A stretch of 64,000 nt of DNA from Pseudomonas sp. FEN (GTDB lineage: Bacteria > Pseudomonadota > Gammaproteobacteria > Pseudomonadales > Pseudomonadaceae), in the NCBI RefSeq assembly GCF_904067045.1, contig NZ_CAJFDC010000010.1, forward strand, positions 466,001-530,000. Reading direction: 5' to 3'. Within the stretch, counting starts at the first letter, position 1. Each line of letters opens with the position of its first letter. A program made the position numbers and the translations under genes. Under the pieces are notes generated by a model that was given only the letters and a program-made list of their open reading frames with translations, was not told where the DNA came from and did no database searches. Positions 8,286 to 17,715 of the stretch are shown piece after piece.

Positions 8286-10337
8286 TTACACACGGAAATG
8301 ACCGACCAGTTGCTGTTGGTGATGGGCCATTTGATGCAGTGAATCACTGGCCTTCGACGCCTCATTCACCCGGTTGGCGAGGGTTTCGCTGATGCCACGA
8401 ATGTCACTGACCCGATGACTGATATCTTCCACCACCGTACTTTGCTCCAGGGCCGCGCTCGCAATCTGCTGGTTCATCTGTTCGATTACCGTCACGGCCT
8501 GGGAAATATTTTCCAGCGCCGCACGGGTCTGCTGTACCTGGATCACGCTGCCGCCGGCTTGCTCGCGACTCAGTTGGGCACTGTGCACCAGCTCCTGGCT
8601 CAGCTGTTGCAGCGTCTCTATCACCGTGCGGACCTGCTCGACCGAGCTCTGGGTGTTGCTGGCCAGGTGCCTGACCTCATCGGCCACCACCGCGAAGCCG
8701 CGCCCCTGTTCGCCGGCCCTGGCCGCTTCGATGGCTGCATTCAACGCCAGCAGGTTGGTCTGCTGGGCGATGCTGCTGATGACATCCAGCACCTGGCCGA
8801 TCTGCGCGCTGCTGGCGGCGAGGGCGCGCACTTGCGCAAGGGTGGTGTCCAGGCGCTGATCGAGGCTTTCGATACTGCGTTCGGCGTTGGAAAACACCGC
8901 TTGACCCGATCGGCTCGCGCTTTCAGCAGCGGCCGCGGCGTCTGCGGCAGCGTGGGAGTGGCGCGTGACTTCCTGGGCACTGGCGCTCATTTCGTGCAGC
9001 GCGGTCGCGGCCAGCTCCACTTCACGGTACTGGCGTTGCATGCCCGCGCTGACTTCCCGGGCAATCCCCGATGAGGTATCGGCACTGCTGCGGGTCTCCC
9101 GGGAAGCGGTTTGAATGTCGCGAATAATCGGCTGCAACTTGTCGAGAAAACGGTTGAACCCATTGGCCAATTGGCCCAATTCGTCGTGACGTCCGGCGGG
9201 CAGGCGTTGGGTGAGGTCACCGTCGCCTTCGACGATAGCATCGAGCAGCCCGGCCATCTTCAGCAGCGGGCGTGTCACGCCGTAGGCGGCCAGCCAGATC
9301 AGTAGCATGCCCAGGCAACTGGCAAGGATGCCCAGGCCAAGGTTGAGCCAGTTGGACTCACGTCTTCTGTCGTCCAGTTCACTTTGCATCTGTTGGGCGG
9401 GTGCCTGCACCCGTGCTTGCGGGACCTTGAATTCCAATTGCCAAGGGGGATTGCCCTTCACGGTCTGTACGGCCTGGCGTATATCCAGCGTAGCGCCCGA
9501 GACGTCACCACTGCGTCCCGCCACTTGACCCGAGGACGACAGAATGGTCACTTCGCTGTTGCCTTGGTACAGGTCCTGGCCGAGGTTGGCGGCCAACTTT
9601 TGCAAGGTGTCGAGGCTGATGTCCATGCCGACCACGCCGAGGGTCTTGCCGTTGACGATCAGGGGGATGGAAATGCTGCTCATCAGGACTTTTTGGCCTT
9701 CCACTTCGACGGTGTAGGGCTCGACTACGCAAATCCGCTTTTGTGTTTGGGGGCAGGTGTACCAGGCGTTTTCCGGTTCGCTGCCGGGTGGCGCGGTGTT
9801 GGCGGCGATTTGCGTCTCGGTCAGCACCTCCTGCACCAACTGCCCCGGCTGGCTCTGCGACCAATACAGCGCAAAGCGGCCGGTTTCGTTACCCGCGAGC
9901 GCGCGTTGCCCGACGAAACCCGCGTCTGCGCCGGCCAGCGCGTCAGGCAGCAGTATCACGTACAGGCCGAGCACATTTTCGCGTTTGAGCAGTGCCTGAC
10001 GGCTCGCGTTGACCAGTGTTTCGCGCAACTGCGCAGTCGTGAGGCGTCCATTGAGCGTTTGCTCGCGCAGTTGCAGGACCTGTTCGGCGAACCCCTCGCC
10101 ATACAACGCCGTTTCGTTGAAAAAGCGCTCTACATGTTGGCCATGGGCAACGGCCTGGGCTTGCAGGCGCTCCAATGCGGCTTGCCCAAGCAACTGGTTG
10201 CTCTGCTGCTTGAGCAGTTTTGCGCTTTGTTGATTCTGGTACACAGAGGCACCTATCAGCGCGCCGACGACAGTCAGCAGGCACAGGCCGCTCAGGAGTG
10301 TGATTCGCCATTGGAGGGTTAGGTGAGCTGAACGCAT
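8286..10337 (-). CDS. Methyl-accepting chemotaxis protein with dCache sensor
   Basis: A 683-aa chemoreceptor: TM1 (about residues 12-32), a ~290-residue periplasmic double-Cache domain with '[14 protein letters not shown]' and 'GVVGMDISL', TM2, HAMP, and a signalling domain with the hairpin tip '[20 protein letters not shown]'. The cysteine pair and PY element recall amine-sensing dCache receptors such as TlpQ/McpU, but I cannot prove the ligand. The start at 10337 has AGGA upstream; a longer form to 10415 is open but would add a non-membrane leader. The adjacent box at 10467-10481 points at this gene, so it is probably co-regulated with the permeases. Confidence 0.88.
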   Translation of the reverse strand: MRSAHLTLQWRITLLSGLCLLTVVGALIGASVYQNQQSAKLLKQQSNQLLGQAALERLQAQAVAHGQHVERFFNETALYGEGFAEQVLQLREQTLNGRLTTAQLRETLVNASRQALLKRENVLGLYVILLPDALAGADAGFVGQRALAGNETGRFALYWSQSQPGQLVQEVLTETQIAANTAPPGSEPENAWYTCPQTQKRICVVEPYTVEVEGQKVLMSSISIPLIVNGKTLGVVGMDISLDTLQKLAANLGQDLYQGNSEVTILSSSGQVAGRSGDVSGATLDIRQAVQTVKGNPPWQLEFKVPQARVQAPAQQMQSELDDRRRESNWLNLGLGILASCLGMLLIWLAAYGVTRPLLKMAGLLDAIVEGDGDLTQRLPAGRHDELGQLANGFNRFLDKLQPIIRDIQTASRETRSSADTSSGIAREVSAGMQRQYREVELAATALHEMSASAQEVTRHSHAAADAAAAAESASRSGQAVFSNAERSIESLDQRLDTTLAQVRALAASSAQIGQVLDVISSIAQQTNLLALNAAIEAARAGEQGRGFAVVADEVRHLASNTQSSVEQVRTVIETLQQLSQELVHSAQLSREQAGGSVIQVQQTRAALENISQAVTVIEQMNQQIASAALEQSTVVEDISHRVSDIRGISETLANRVNEASKASDSLHQMAHHQQQLVGHFRV

Positions 10338-10466
10338 GACTGAGGTTTCCTGCAGAGGGCTTTGGTTGCGATGGGCCGAGGACCAGGCTCTCGCTTTTAT
10401 TATCGGTGCCGGCATCTGGGTGATAGAGCGGGTGACGCGAGCATGCGCAGGGTCTGCGCAAGCGGC

Positions 10467-10481
10467 TATCCCGAATCGGCA
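10467..10481 (-). promoter_or_regulatory. Predicted activator box upstream of the chemoreceptor
   Basis: Plus-strand TATCCCGAATCGGCA; on the minus strand TGCCGATTCGGGATA, matching the shared consensus. It is 129 nt from the chemoreceptor start and forms an inverted pair with the box at 10539-10553, 57 bp away. Confidence 0.5.
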
Positions 10482-10538
10482 ACAGCGCTTCGATCGCCCA
10501 TGCCGCCTCGACCTGTTTTGGGGCGGCGCTTCGGATGC

Positions 10539-10553
10539 TACCGATTTGGGATA
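10539..10553 (+). promoter_or_regulatory. Predicted activator box and promoter, second APC permease
   Basis: TACCGATTTGGGATA, identical to 5139-5153, again 128 nt before the permease start and with TAGGATCAA at the same 24-nt spacing. Confidence 0.55.
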
Positions 10554-10681
10554 GCGAGCGGTTCTGGTGCGGGCATAGGATCAAACTCAGCGCGCAACCA
10601 AAACAAAAACGCTAATTGGTGCCGATGGAGTTTGATCGGGCCAACCCACCAGCGACTGCCTCATACAATAAGGTCAACAAA

Positions 10682-12130
10682 ATGAGTGTATCTATCCCGA
10701 TCAATAGCTCCACGGAGCTCAAGCGCGGCGCCCTGGGTGTCGGCTTCATCATCTTCTTCGTGGTGTCGGCGGCGAGCCCTTTAAGTGTGATCGCCGGTGG
10801 CTTCCCGATTGGCATTATGCTGGGCAACGGCGCCGGTACCCCCGCGTTGCTGATCCTGGCCTTGCTGGTGCTACTGGCGTTCTCGGTGGGTTACACCACC
10901 ATGGCCCGGCACCTGACCAATGCCGGCGGCTTTTATGCGTTCACCTCCCGTGGTCTGGGTGGCCTGGCAGGCGGTGCGGCGGGGGTGTTGGCGATGTTTG
11001 CCTATAACATTCTGCAGGTCGGGCTGTATGGCATGTTCGGTGGGGTCGTCAGCGGCACCATGGCAAGCGTATTCGGTTTGGTGTTGCCGTGGTGGTCCTA
11101 CTCGCTGGTGGCGATGGCGAGCATCGCGATTCTGGGTTATCGCAAGATCGACCTGTCGGCGCGGGTGCTGTCGGTGGTGGTGATCGCCGAGTACCTGGCG
11201 ATCCTGATCCTGGATTTTGCCGTCCTCAAGTCCGGCGGTGACAGCGGCATCAACCTTGATGCGTTCGACCGGAGCCACCTGCTCGGCGGTACGCCATCCA
11301 TCGGCCTGTTGTTTTGCTTCGCGGCCTTCATCGGCTTTGAAGCCACCACCATTTACGGTGAAGAAGCGAAAAACCCTCAACGTACCATTCCGATTGCCAC
11401 CTACAGCTCAGTGTTGCTGATCGGCGGGTTCTACGCGATTTCGGTGTGGTCGATGGTCGTGGGCGTGGGCGCGGACAAAATCGTGCCGATGCTGCAGGCC
11501 CTGCAGGATCCCACGACGTTTATCTACGGCATGTCCGATCACTTCGTCGGGCCTCATCTGACCCAGATCATTCGGGTGCTGTTCATGGTGAGTATCTATG
11601 CCGGACTGCTGGCGTTTCACAACGCCGCCGCGCGTTATTTCTATGCCGTCGGCCGTGACGGCCTGTTGCACAGTCTGTTGGGTACCACCCATCGCGTGCA
11701 TCAGAGTCCTCACATGGGCTCGGCGTTGCAGAGCCTGATTGCCGCGGTGGTGGTATTGATTTTCGCGGCCCTGGATGCAGACCCGATCCTGCAACTGTTC
11801 TCCTGGTTCTCCAACCTCGCCACCCTCTGCGTGATCTTGCTGATGGCGCTGACCTCCGTTGCGGTGTGCGTCTACTTCCAGTGTCATCCCGAGCTCAATG
11901 TCGGGCTCTGGCGAGGGCGCATCCTGCCCGGTTTCTCGTGCCTGGCGTTGGTGATCGTTCTGGTGCTGGCAGTGGTGCATTTCGACGTACTGACCGGGGC
12001 CAGCCAGCTGTTGTCCTACGGACTCTGCGCCATTATTCCCGTGGCCCTGATCATCGGCATCGTTCTCGCCGCGCGACTGCGGAAGAGCTCGCCACAGCGG
12101 TTTCTCGCCTTGGGCAGCCACAAGCTTTAA
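10682..12130 (+). CDS. APC-family amino acid/amine permease (copy 2)
   Basis: A 482-aa permease, nearly identical to the product of 5282-6730. Substitutions are scattered and conservative (for example SHVFSG to SHLLGG, LLALQD to LQALQD), so both copies look functional. The start at 10682 matches copy 1 (MSVS.P.NSSTELKRG); a longer frame upstream runs through the duplicated promoter and is unlikely. The gene is followed 89 nt later by an aldehyde dehydrogenase on the same strand. It may import the substrate degraded by the transaminase/ALDH genes. Divergence inside the last third (for example QCHPELNVGLW) could change specificity. Confidence 0.9.
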   Translation: MSVSIPINSSTELKRGALGVGFIIFFVVSAASPLSVIAGGFPIGIMLGNGAGTPALLILALLVLLAFSVGYTTMARHLTNAGGFYAFTSRGLGGLAGGAAGVLAMFAYNILQVGLYGMFGGVVSGTMASVFGLVLPWWSYSLVAMASIAILGYRKIDLSARVLSVVVIAEYLAILILDFAVLKSGGDSGINLDAFDRSHLLGGTPSIGLLFCFAAFIGFEATTIYGEEAKNPQRTIPIATYSSVLLIGGFYAISVWSMVVGVGADKIVPMLQALQDPTTFIYGMSDHFVGPHLTQIIRVLFMVSIYAGLLAFHNAAARYFYAVGRDGLLHSLLGTTHRVHQSPHMGSALQSLIAAVVVLIFAALDADPILQLFSWFSNLATLCVILLMALTSVAVCVYFQCHPELNVGLWRGRILPGFSCLALVIVLVLAVVHFDVLTGASQLLSYGLCAIIPVALIIGIVLAARLRKSSPQRFLALGSHKL

Positions 12131-12219
12131 GGCGGTCCTCGATACAACTCGATTACCCAGACAATACCGGCCTGCCGTTGCTCGGCATGGCTCGTCAGTG
12201 TGTGAAAGGAAGGTTCCCA

Positions 12220-13641
12220 ATGCACAACTACAAGATGCTCATCAACGGGGCTCAGGTTGCCGGTGAACAGGGGCACTTTGACGTGATCAACCCCGCCACT
12301 GGCGCGGCGTTCGCCCAATGCCCCGCGGGCTCGCTGGCGCAACTCGACCAGGCGGTTGACGCCGCGCGGGTGGCATTCAAGGACTGGCGGCAGAGCAGCC
12401 ACGCCGACCGTTGCGAGCGCTTGCTGGCGGTAGCGGCGGATATCGAACGGGAAGCCGAGTCACTGGCCCGGTTGATTGTGCTGGAACAAGGCAAACCGCT
12501 GGCACTGGCGTTTTCCGAAGTCATGGGCGCCGCTGCCTGGACCCGCTACGCGGCCGGGCAGGAGATTGCCGTGGAACTGGTGGAAGAAACCCCCGCGCAA
12601 CGGATCGAGTTGCATCGCAAGCCTTTGGGGGTGGTCGCGTCGATCACGCCGTGGAATTGGCCGTTCATGATCGCCGTCTGGCACATCATGCCGGCGTTGC
12701 GTGCCGGCAACTGTGTGATCAGCAAACCGTCGAGCCTGACCCCGCTGAGCACCTTGCGTCTGGCGCAGATCATTGCCCGCCATGTGCCCCACGGTGTGAT
12801 CAATTGCGTGACGGGCGAACAAGGGTTCGGCCGCGCGATCACTTCGCACAGCGGCATTCAGAAGATTGTCTTCACCGGCTCGACCGCCACCGGGCAGAGC
12901 GTGATGCGCGGTGCCGCCAGCAACCTCAAGCGCCTGACCCTGGAACTGGGCGGTAACGACGCGGCAATCGTATTGCCCGGTACGTCGGTTGAGGCGGTGG
13001 CCGAGGAGATTTTCCAGGCGGCGTTCCTCAACATGGGCCAGACCTGTGCCGCGCTCAAGCGCCTTTACATCCACGAATCGCAGTACCAGGCCTTCGCCGA
13101 TGCACTGACGCGGATTGCGGCGCGCCAGGTGGTGGGTGATGGCCTCGACGCCGGCGTCACCTTTGGTCCGGTGCAGAACCTTGAACAACTGGAGCTTGTG
13201 GACGCACTGGTTGCCGACGCGCGGGCAAACGGCGCGCGGGTGTTGTGTGGTGGCGCGCGTCTGGATCGCCCCGGCTTCTTCTATCCGCCGACCCTGGTCG
13301 CGGACGTGACGGACGGTCATCGCCTGGTCGATGAGGAGCAGTTCGGCCCCGTGTTGCCGTTGATCGCGTACCGCGATATCGAAGATGTGTTGCGCCGCGC
13401 CAATGCCGGCGACATGGGGCTGGGCGGATCGGTCTGGGGGCCGGATGTCGAGCAGGCCCAGGCCTTGGCCAGTCGCCTGGAGAGTGGTGTTGCCTGGGTC
13501 AACTGCCACGCGCAGATCCAGCCGAATACGCCGTTTGGCGGCAGCAAGATGTCCGGGTTTGGCGTCGAGTTCGGCCTCGAGGGGCTGCTGGAGTTCACCG
13601 GCCAGCAACTGCTGTTTGTCCGCAAGCGCGATACCGAATAA
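12220..13641 (+). CDS. Aldehyde dehydrogenase (semialdehyde dehydrogenase-like)
   Basis: A 473-aa ALDH with the NAD-binding Lys K169 ('VISKPSS'), catalytic Glu E242 ('LELGGND') and nucleophile C276 ('MGQTCAALK'). The GGND variant in place of GGKSP and Lys after the Cys occur in a divergent ALDH subgroup. The start at 12220 has AAGGAAGG upstream. It follows permease copy 2 and precedes a porin on the same strand. It is not closely related to the ALDH at 1022, so it may act on a different aldehyde or a later step. Confidence 0.9.
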   Translation: MHNYKMLINGAQVAGEQGHFDVINPATGAAFAQCPAGSLAQLDQAVDAARVAFKDWRQSSHADRCERLLAVAADIEREAESLARLIVLEQGKPLALAFSEVMGAAAWTRYAAGQEIAVELVEETPAQRIELHRKPLGVVASITPWNWPFMIAVWHIMPALRAGNCVISKPSSLTPLSTLRLAQIIARHVPHGVINCVTGEQGFGRAITSHSGIQKIVFTGSTATGQSVMRGAASNLKRLTLELGGNDAAIVLPGTSVEAVAEEIFQAAFLNMGQTCAALKRLYIHESQYQAFADALTRIAARQVVGDGLDAGVTFGPVQNLEQLELVDALVADARANGARVLCGGARLDRPGFFYPPTLVADVTDGHRLVDEEQFGPVLPLIAYRDIEDVLRRANAGDMGLGGSVWGPDVEQAQALASRLESGVAWVNCHAQIQPNTPFGGSKMSGFGVEFGLEGLLEFTGQQLLFVRKRDTE

Positions 13642-13646
13642 GGAAC

Positions 13647-13700
13647 ATGAGCATGTACGAAAGATACAAGACCACCGAGAAGACGTCTGGCACCCCATGA
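13647..13700 (+). other. Possible 17-codon ORF or gene remnant
   Basis: Six nucleotides after the ALDH stop an AAGGAAC sequence precedes ATG and a 17-codon frame, MSMYERYKTTEKTSGTP. The 'YERYKT' start resembles N-termini of enoyl-CoA hydratase-like proteins, so it may be the stump of a deleted gene. It is too short to assign. Confidence 0.2.
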
Positions 13701-13786
13701 GTTCCAGCGCCGCCGGCGCGGCGGCACCGACGTTACACCCATACCTGAGAAAGCCTATTTAAAGGCGCCCATGAGGAGCTTGAGCC

Positions 13787-15112
13787 ATGCGGTATCCATC
13801 ACGTCATCCAGTTTTCGGTAGCACGCTCGTGTGCACATTGGCGCTTTGCGCCATCAACCAGGTGCACGCCTACGAGTTGTACAGTGATGAGAGCCGTCAC
13901 CTCAACGCGGACATGACGGCCGTGTTCGGCCAGTTCAACAGTCGCAAGAACTACGACGGCACACCCGGGGGCTCTACCTGGCGCGAAGGCTTTATCAAAT
14001 ACGGATTGAGTGGCGACCAGGCTCTGGCGGGCAAGGGAACCGCGTATGGGGCGTTCGCCCTGGTCAGTTCCGCCACCTGGGGCGACGGTGACCCGGCCGG
14101 CAATACCCTGGGTACCGAGCGCACAACGAAGATCGAAGACGCCTACCTGGGATGGCGCTCCGGCGAGCTGTTTCCTGCGTTGGGCAAGGACGGCGTCGAT
14201 GTGTCCGGTGGGCGCCAGGTGGTCAAGCTGGGCCGAGGGTTCCTGATCAACGATGACGGACCGAACCTGGGCAAGGGCCCGGCCAATGGCACGATGAACC
14301 GTGGCGGTGCTTATTATCTGGCGGCACGGCATGCGTTCGATCAAACCGCGTATTTGCGTCTTGGCGGGCAAGATGGCCTGCACGGCAGCCTGCTGTGGCT
14401 CAAGTCCGACAACCGCGCCCAGGCTGAAACCGAACTGGCCGCCGGCACGCTGGATTACACCACCAAGCCGGGTACGCTGGGGCTGACCTGGATACACGGT
14501 ATCGATGTGAACAATCAATGGGCCAGCGACTTGCAACGCCAGCGCAAAGGCATGAATGTCTACAGCGTGCGCGGTGAAGGGGATGCGGGCATCAAGAACG
14601 TCAGCCTGGCGTTCGAGTACGCCTGGCAGGACAAGGATAGCGGGCCGGAGAAAGCCTGGTACGGCGAAGCGGGCTACACCTTCGCCGATACCGCCTGGGC
14701 GCCCAAGGTGACCTATCGCTATACCCGCTATTCACAGAAATGGGATTCGCTGTTCACCGGCTTGAGCATGGGCTATGGAACCTGGTTTCAGGGCGAAGTC
14801 GCCGGCAATTACGCCGGGCCGTTCAACAGCAATACCCGCATTCAGCACCTCGGGCTGAAGGCAACTCCGCTGGAGAACCTGACCTTGGGCGCGCTGTACT
14901 TCGATTTCGAGACGCTGCGCACCAGCAATGCGCTGAACCTCGATGCCCGTGAGCTGGATGTCTACGCCGAGTGGGCGGTCAACCCGCACTTGATCGTCAC
15001 CCCACTGATTGGCCTCTACAAACCCAAGCAGGACTCAACCACGGGCGGCAATCAAGTCGGCGGCAATGGTACCAACCTGTACAGCCAGTTGACGGTGGCT
15101 GTTCCGTTCTGA
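13787..15112 (+). CDS. Outer-membrane porin (alginate-export-like fold)
   Basis: A 441-aa protein with a signal peptide (cleavage likely after 'INQVHA', about residue 28) and a beta-rich body ending in Phe ('TVAVPF'), typical of monomeric outer-membrane channels. GAGGAGC precedes the ATG. It is homologous to the truncated porin at 1-294. Loops rich in Gly/Asp and the conserved 'GRQVVKLGRGFLIND' stretch are seen in the AlgE-like/OprD-like porins found next to catabolic operons in Pseudomonas. It faces an IclR regulator and the catabolic operon starting at 16166, so it may bring in that substrate. Confidence 0.82.
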   Translation: MRYPSRHPVFGSTLVCTLALCAINQVHAYELYSDESRHLNADMTAVFGQFNSRKNYDGTPGGSTWREGFIKYGLSGDQALAGKGTAYGAFALVSSATWGDGDPAGNTLGTERTTKIEDAYLGWRSGELFPALGKDGVDVSGGRQVVKLGRGFLINDDGPNLGKGPANGTMNRGGAYYLAARHAFDQTAYLRLGGQDGLHGSLLWLKSDNRAQAETELAAGTLDYTTKPGTLGLTWIHGIDVNNQWASDLQRQRKGMNVYSVRGEGDAGIKNVSLAFEYAWQDKDSGPEKAWYGEAGYTFADTAWAPKVTYRYTRYSQKWDSLFTGLSMGYGTWFQGEVAGNYAGPFNSNTRIQHLGLKATPLENLTLGALYFDFETLRTSNALNLDARELDVYAEWAVNPHLIVTPLIGLYKPKQDSTTGGNQVGGNGTNLYSQLTVAVPF

Positions 15113-15120
15113 GTGCTCAT

Positions 15121-15149
15121 CCGCCGTGTCCAGGGTAAGGGACCGGCGG
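15121..15149. terminator. Probable terminator between porin and IclR genes
   Basis: CCGCCG-T-GTCC pairs with GGAC-CGGCGG around an 8-nt loop (one bulged T), followed by TTTG. It lies between convergent stops at 15112 and 15162. Confidence 0.5.
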
Positions 15150-15161
15150 TTTGTCCATGGC

Positions 15162-15920
15162 TCAGGACACGCTGGCGTTCGACTGATTGCGCATGTTTTC
15201 GGCGATACGCCGAGTGGTATCCATGACCATTTCGATCACTGTTTCCTGACGCAGCAGCTTGAAACTCTGAGTGTTGCCGACGGCGGAAAGGCTGCCGACC
15301 ACTTCGTCGATATCCGCCTGGATGATGGGCGCGGCGATGCCGGTCAGGCCCAGGTTGAGTTCATCATGGGTCAGGCAGTAACCGTCCTTGCGGATCTTTT
15401 TCACGGCCTTGGAGAAGGTCGGCCAGTCATAAGGGCTATCCGGGTCGTTGGCCATATGTTCGTCGAACAAGCGTTGCAAACGACGACCTTTCTGGAAGGC
15501 GATCAATACCTTGGATTGCGCGCCGCGAAAAAACGGCAGGGGTTGCCCGCGCCCGAACGCAAAGTGATAGGTGTCGGTGGGTTCGGCGATGTAGGTGTTG
15601 ATGATGCGCCCATCATAAAAAACGCTCGCAAACACAGCCAGACCCGTTTGCGCGGACAGCTCGTGCATCAACTCGCGCCCGGCAAGGAGGATCGGGTCGT
15701 ACTGCCGCATCATCCAGTCCAGTTCGATGACCCGCGGCCCCAGGCCATAACTGCCGGCGTCCACGCGGGTCAGCAGGCCGGCCTCACACAGATCCTTGAC
15801 GTAACGGTACACGGTTGCACGTGACAGGCCCATGCGTTCGGCAATGGTGTCGGGGTCGATCTTCAACGTCTGTGGACCGAACAGGTCCAGGACACTCAGT
15901 AATTTGCTCAGACTGCTCAT
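15162..15920 (-). CDS. IclR-family transcriptional regulator
   Basis: A 252-aa regulator with an N-terminal winged helix ('DTIAERMGLSRATVYRYVKDL') and a C-terminal IclR effector domain ('GLTGIAAPI' and following). IclR proteins in Pseudomonas often control aromatic catabolic operons in response to a substrate or intermediate. The start at 15920 has AGGAACGAA upstream; a 40-codon extension exists but lacks a ribosome site. The gene is divergent from the eight-gene operon beginning at 16166, with an inverted repeat at 16066-16082 between them. Control of that operon is a strong contextual inference. Confidence 0.9.
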   Translation of the reverse strand: MSSLSKLLSVLDLFGPQTLKIDPDTIAERMGLSRATVYRYVKDLCEAGLLTRVDAGSYGLGPRVIELDWMMRQYDPILLAGRELMHELSAQTGLAVFASVFYDGRIINTYIAEPTDTYHFAFGRGQPLPFFRGAQSKVLIAFQKGRRLQRLFDEHMANDPDSPYDWPTFSKAVKKIRKDGYCLTHDELNLGLTGIAAPIIQADIDEVVGSLSAVGNTQSFKLLRQETVIEMVMDTTRRIAENMRNQSNASVS

Positions 15921-16065
15921 TTCGTTCCTAAAGAAGGGGGGGCACGTGTTTCGTTCCAGCGTTGACCAGGCAGCCTGCGGGAGCGCCAAGCGCTGCCGCA
16001 ACACTACCGCAGTGCCGGAAAAACGCAATCTCGAGCGCATCGTTTTGTCGTAAAAAGATCATTTA

Positions 16066-16082
16066 GTCTCAATAAACGAGAC
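16066..16082. promoter_or_regulatory. Inverted repeat, possible IclR operator
   Basis: GTCTC-AATAAAC-GAGAC in the A+T-rich divergent region. It ends 17 bp before the -35 hexamer of the predicted operon promoter, a position typical for an activator. Confidence 0.4.
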
Positions 16083-16099
16083 AAATTTAAATAAATGGC

Positions 16100-16128
16100 T
16101 TGTTGGTTGAATATTTTTGTGTGATAAA
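16100..16128 (+). promoter_or_regulatory. Predicted sigma-70 promoter of the 16166 operon
   Basis: TTGTTG at 16100-16105 and GATAAA at 16123-16128 are 17 bp apart. They lie in an A+T-rich stretch 38 nt before the first start codon. Confidence 0.4.
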
Positions 16129-16165
16129 TCTCATCACTGCAAATGCTCAAGCAAGAGGGCTGAAA

Positions 16166-17707
16166 ATGAATGGTGCGCAACTGATAGTGAATGCGGCGGC
16201 GGCAAGCGGTATCGAATACTGCTTCGCCAACCCCGGAACCACCGAAATTCCATTGGTGGCGGCCATGGCCAGCGCTCCCGCACTCAAGCCGGTGTTGTCG
16301 CTGTTCGAAGGGGTTTGCACGGGGGCGGCGGATGGGTATGGCCGGATTGCCGGCAAGCCTGCGATGACCTTGACGCACCTGGGCCCGGGGTTTGCCAACG
16401 GCATTGCCAATCTGCACAACGCGCGGCGTGCCAATACGCCCATCGTCAACGTGATCGGCGATCACGCGTCATGGCATGTCAACTACGATCCGCCGCTGGC
16501 CAGTGATATCCAGGCCTTGGCCGGGACCGTCTCCGGTTGGGTGCGCACCTCGCGCACGGCGTCGGGTATCGGCGAGGATCTGCAGGAGGCGGTACGGGCG
16601 GCCTGGCAGGCCAAAGGGCAGATCGCCAGCCTGATTCTGCCCATGGACCTGCAAGCCAGCGCGGTAACGCACAACGGTGTGTTCGCGCCGATGCGGGCGC
16701 CGGTTCGGCGGTTTGCCGGTGACCGGGTCGAGACGGTGGCGCAGGCACTGCGTGATGGGCAACGCCTGGTGTTTATCGTCGGCGATGAGGGCTTGTCGGT
16801 CGCCGGTCTGGAAGCCGCGGGGCGCTTGGCCCAGCTGTCGGGCGTGCGCTTGTTTGCCGAGACCTTTCCGCGGCTCAGCTACCGTGGCGGCGGTTTGCCG
16901 GACCTGGATCGCCTGCCGTATTTCCCGGAAGTCGCCATTGAAATCCTCGAGCAGTACGACCAGGTCGTGTGTGCCGGGGTGCCGGAGCCCATCAGCTATT
17001 TCGGCTACGAAGGCATACCGTCGCGCCTCGCGGAGCGTGAGCGGCTGCTGGCGTTGGCCGATGTCGGTGACGATGTGGCCGGCGCGCTGACGGCGCTGGC
17101 CGATGCCCTCAATGCGCCGGCCTACGTGCCGACGCCGCTGGGCATCGAACTGCCGCCCGGCCATGCCGAACTCACACCTCAGTCCGTCGGCCAGGTGCTG
17201 GCCGCGTCGCTGCCGGACGACAGCATTGTCTCCGTGGAAGGCGGTACCTGCGGCTATCCGTTTTTTACCGCCTCGGCCCGCGCCGCGCGGCATCGGGTCT
17301 TGACCAATACCGGTGGCGCGATTGGCCAGGGTATCCCGGTGGGGTTTGGCGCCGCCTTGGCGGAGCGGGGCAATCGCGTGTTCTGCCTGCAATCCGATGG
17401 CAGTGCCCAGTACACCATTCAAACCCTGTGGAGCATCGCCCGCGAGCAGTTACCGGTGGTGATCCTGATTGCCGCCAACCATCGCTACGCCATTTTGCAG
17501 AACGAACTGCGTCGTTTCGGCATGACCGAAATGGGCCCCGAAGCCCTGCGCCTGACGGAGCTTGATAACCCGCGGATTGACTGGAAGGCCCTGGCCAAGG
17601 GCTACGGCGTGCCGGCCTGCACGGTGCGAACCAACGCCGAACTGCAACGGGCGCTGGCCAATGCCAAGGCCGACGGTGGTCCTTGTCTGATCGAAATGGC
17701 GCTGTGA
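16166..17707 (+). CDS. TPP-dependent decarboxylase/acetolactate synthase-like (benzoylformate decarboxylase family)
   Basis: A 513-aa thiamine diphosphate enzyme: N-terminal PYR domain with the cofactor-activating Glu E48 ('SLFEGVCTGAADGYGR'), central domain, and C-terminal PP domain with the Mg-TPP motif 'QSDGSAQYTIQ...N'. The PYR domain has His in 'LTHLGPG', near where benzoylformate decarboxylase keeps a catalytic His. It probably decarboxylates a 2-oxo acid to an aldehyde for the next gene's ALDH, or makes a carboligation product. It lacks an acetolactate synthase small subunit nearby. The start at 16166 has AGAGGG upstream. It is the first gene of a compact operon. Confidence 0.85.
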   Translation: MNGAQLIVNAAAASGIEYCFANPGTTEIPLVAAMASAPALKPVLSLFEGVCTGAADGYGRIAGKPAMTLTHLGPGFANGIANLHNARRANTPIVNVIGDHASWHVNYDPPLASDIQALAGTVSGWVRTSRTASGIGEDLQEAVRAAWQAKGQIASLILPMDLQASAVTHNGVFAPMRAPVRRFAGDRVETVAQALRDGQRLVFIVGDEGLSVAGLEAAGRLAQLSGVRLFAETFPRLSYRGGGLPDLDRLPYFPEVAIEILEQYDQVVCAGVPEPISYFGYEGIPSRLAERERLLALADVGDDVAGALTALADALNAPAYVPTPLGIELPPGHAELTPQSVGQVLAASLPDDSIVSVEGGTCGYPFFTASARAARHRVLTNTGGAIGQGIPVGFGAALAERGNRVFCLQSDGSAQYTIQTLWSIAREQLPVVILIAANHRYAILQNELRRFGMTEMGPEALRLTELDNPRIDWKALAKGYGVPACTVRTNAELQRALANAKADGGPCLIEMAL

Positions 17708-17715
17708 AGGAGTCG

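Noticed and set aside
12460..13698. 412-codon minus-strand frame across the ALDH at 12220
   Set aside because: The opposite strand encodes a full ALDH with catalytic residues; this frame has no recognisable protein.
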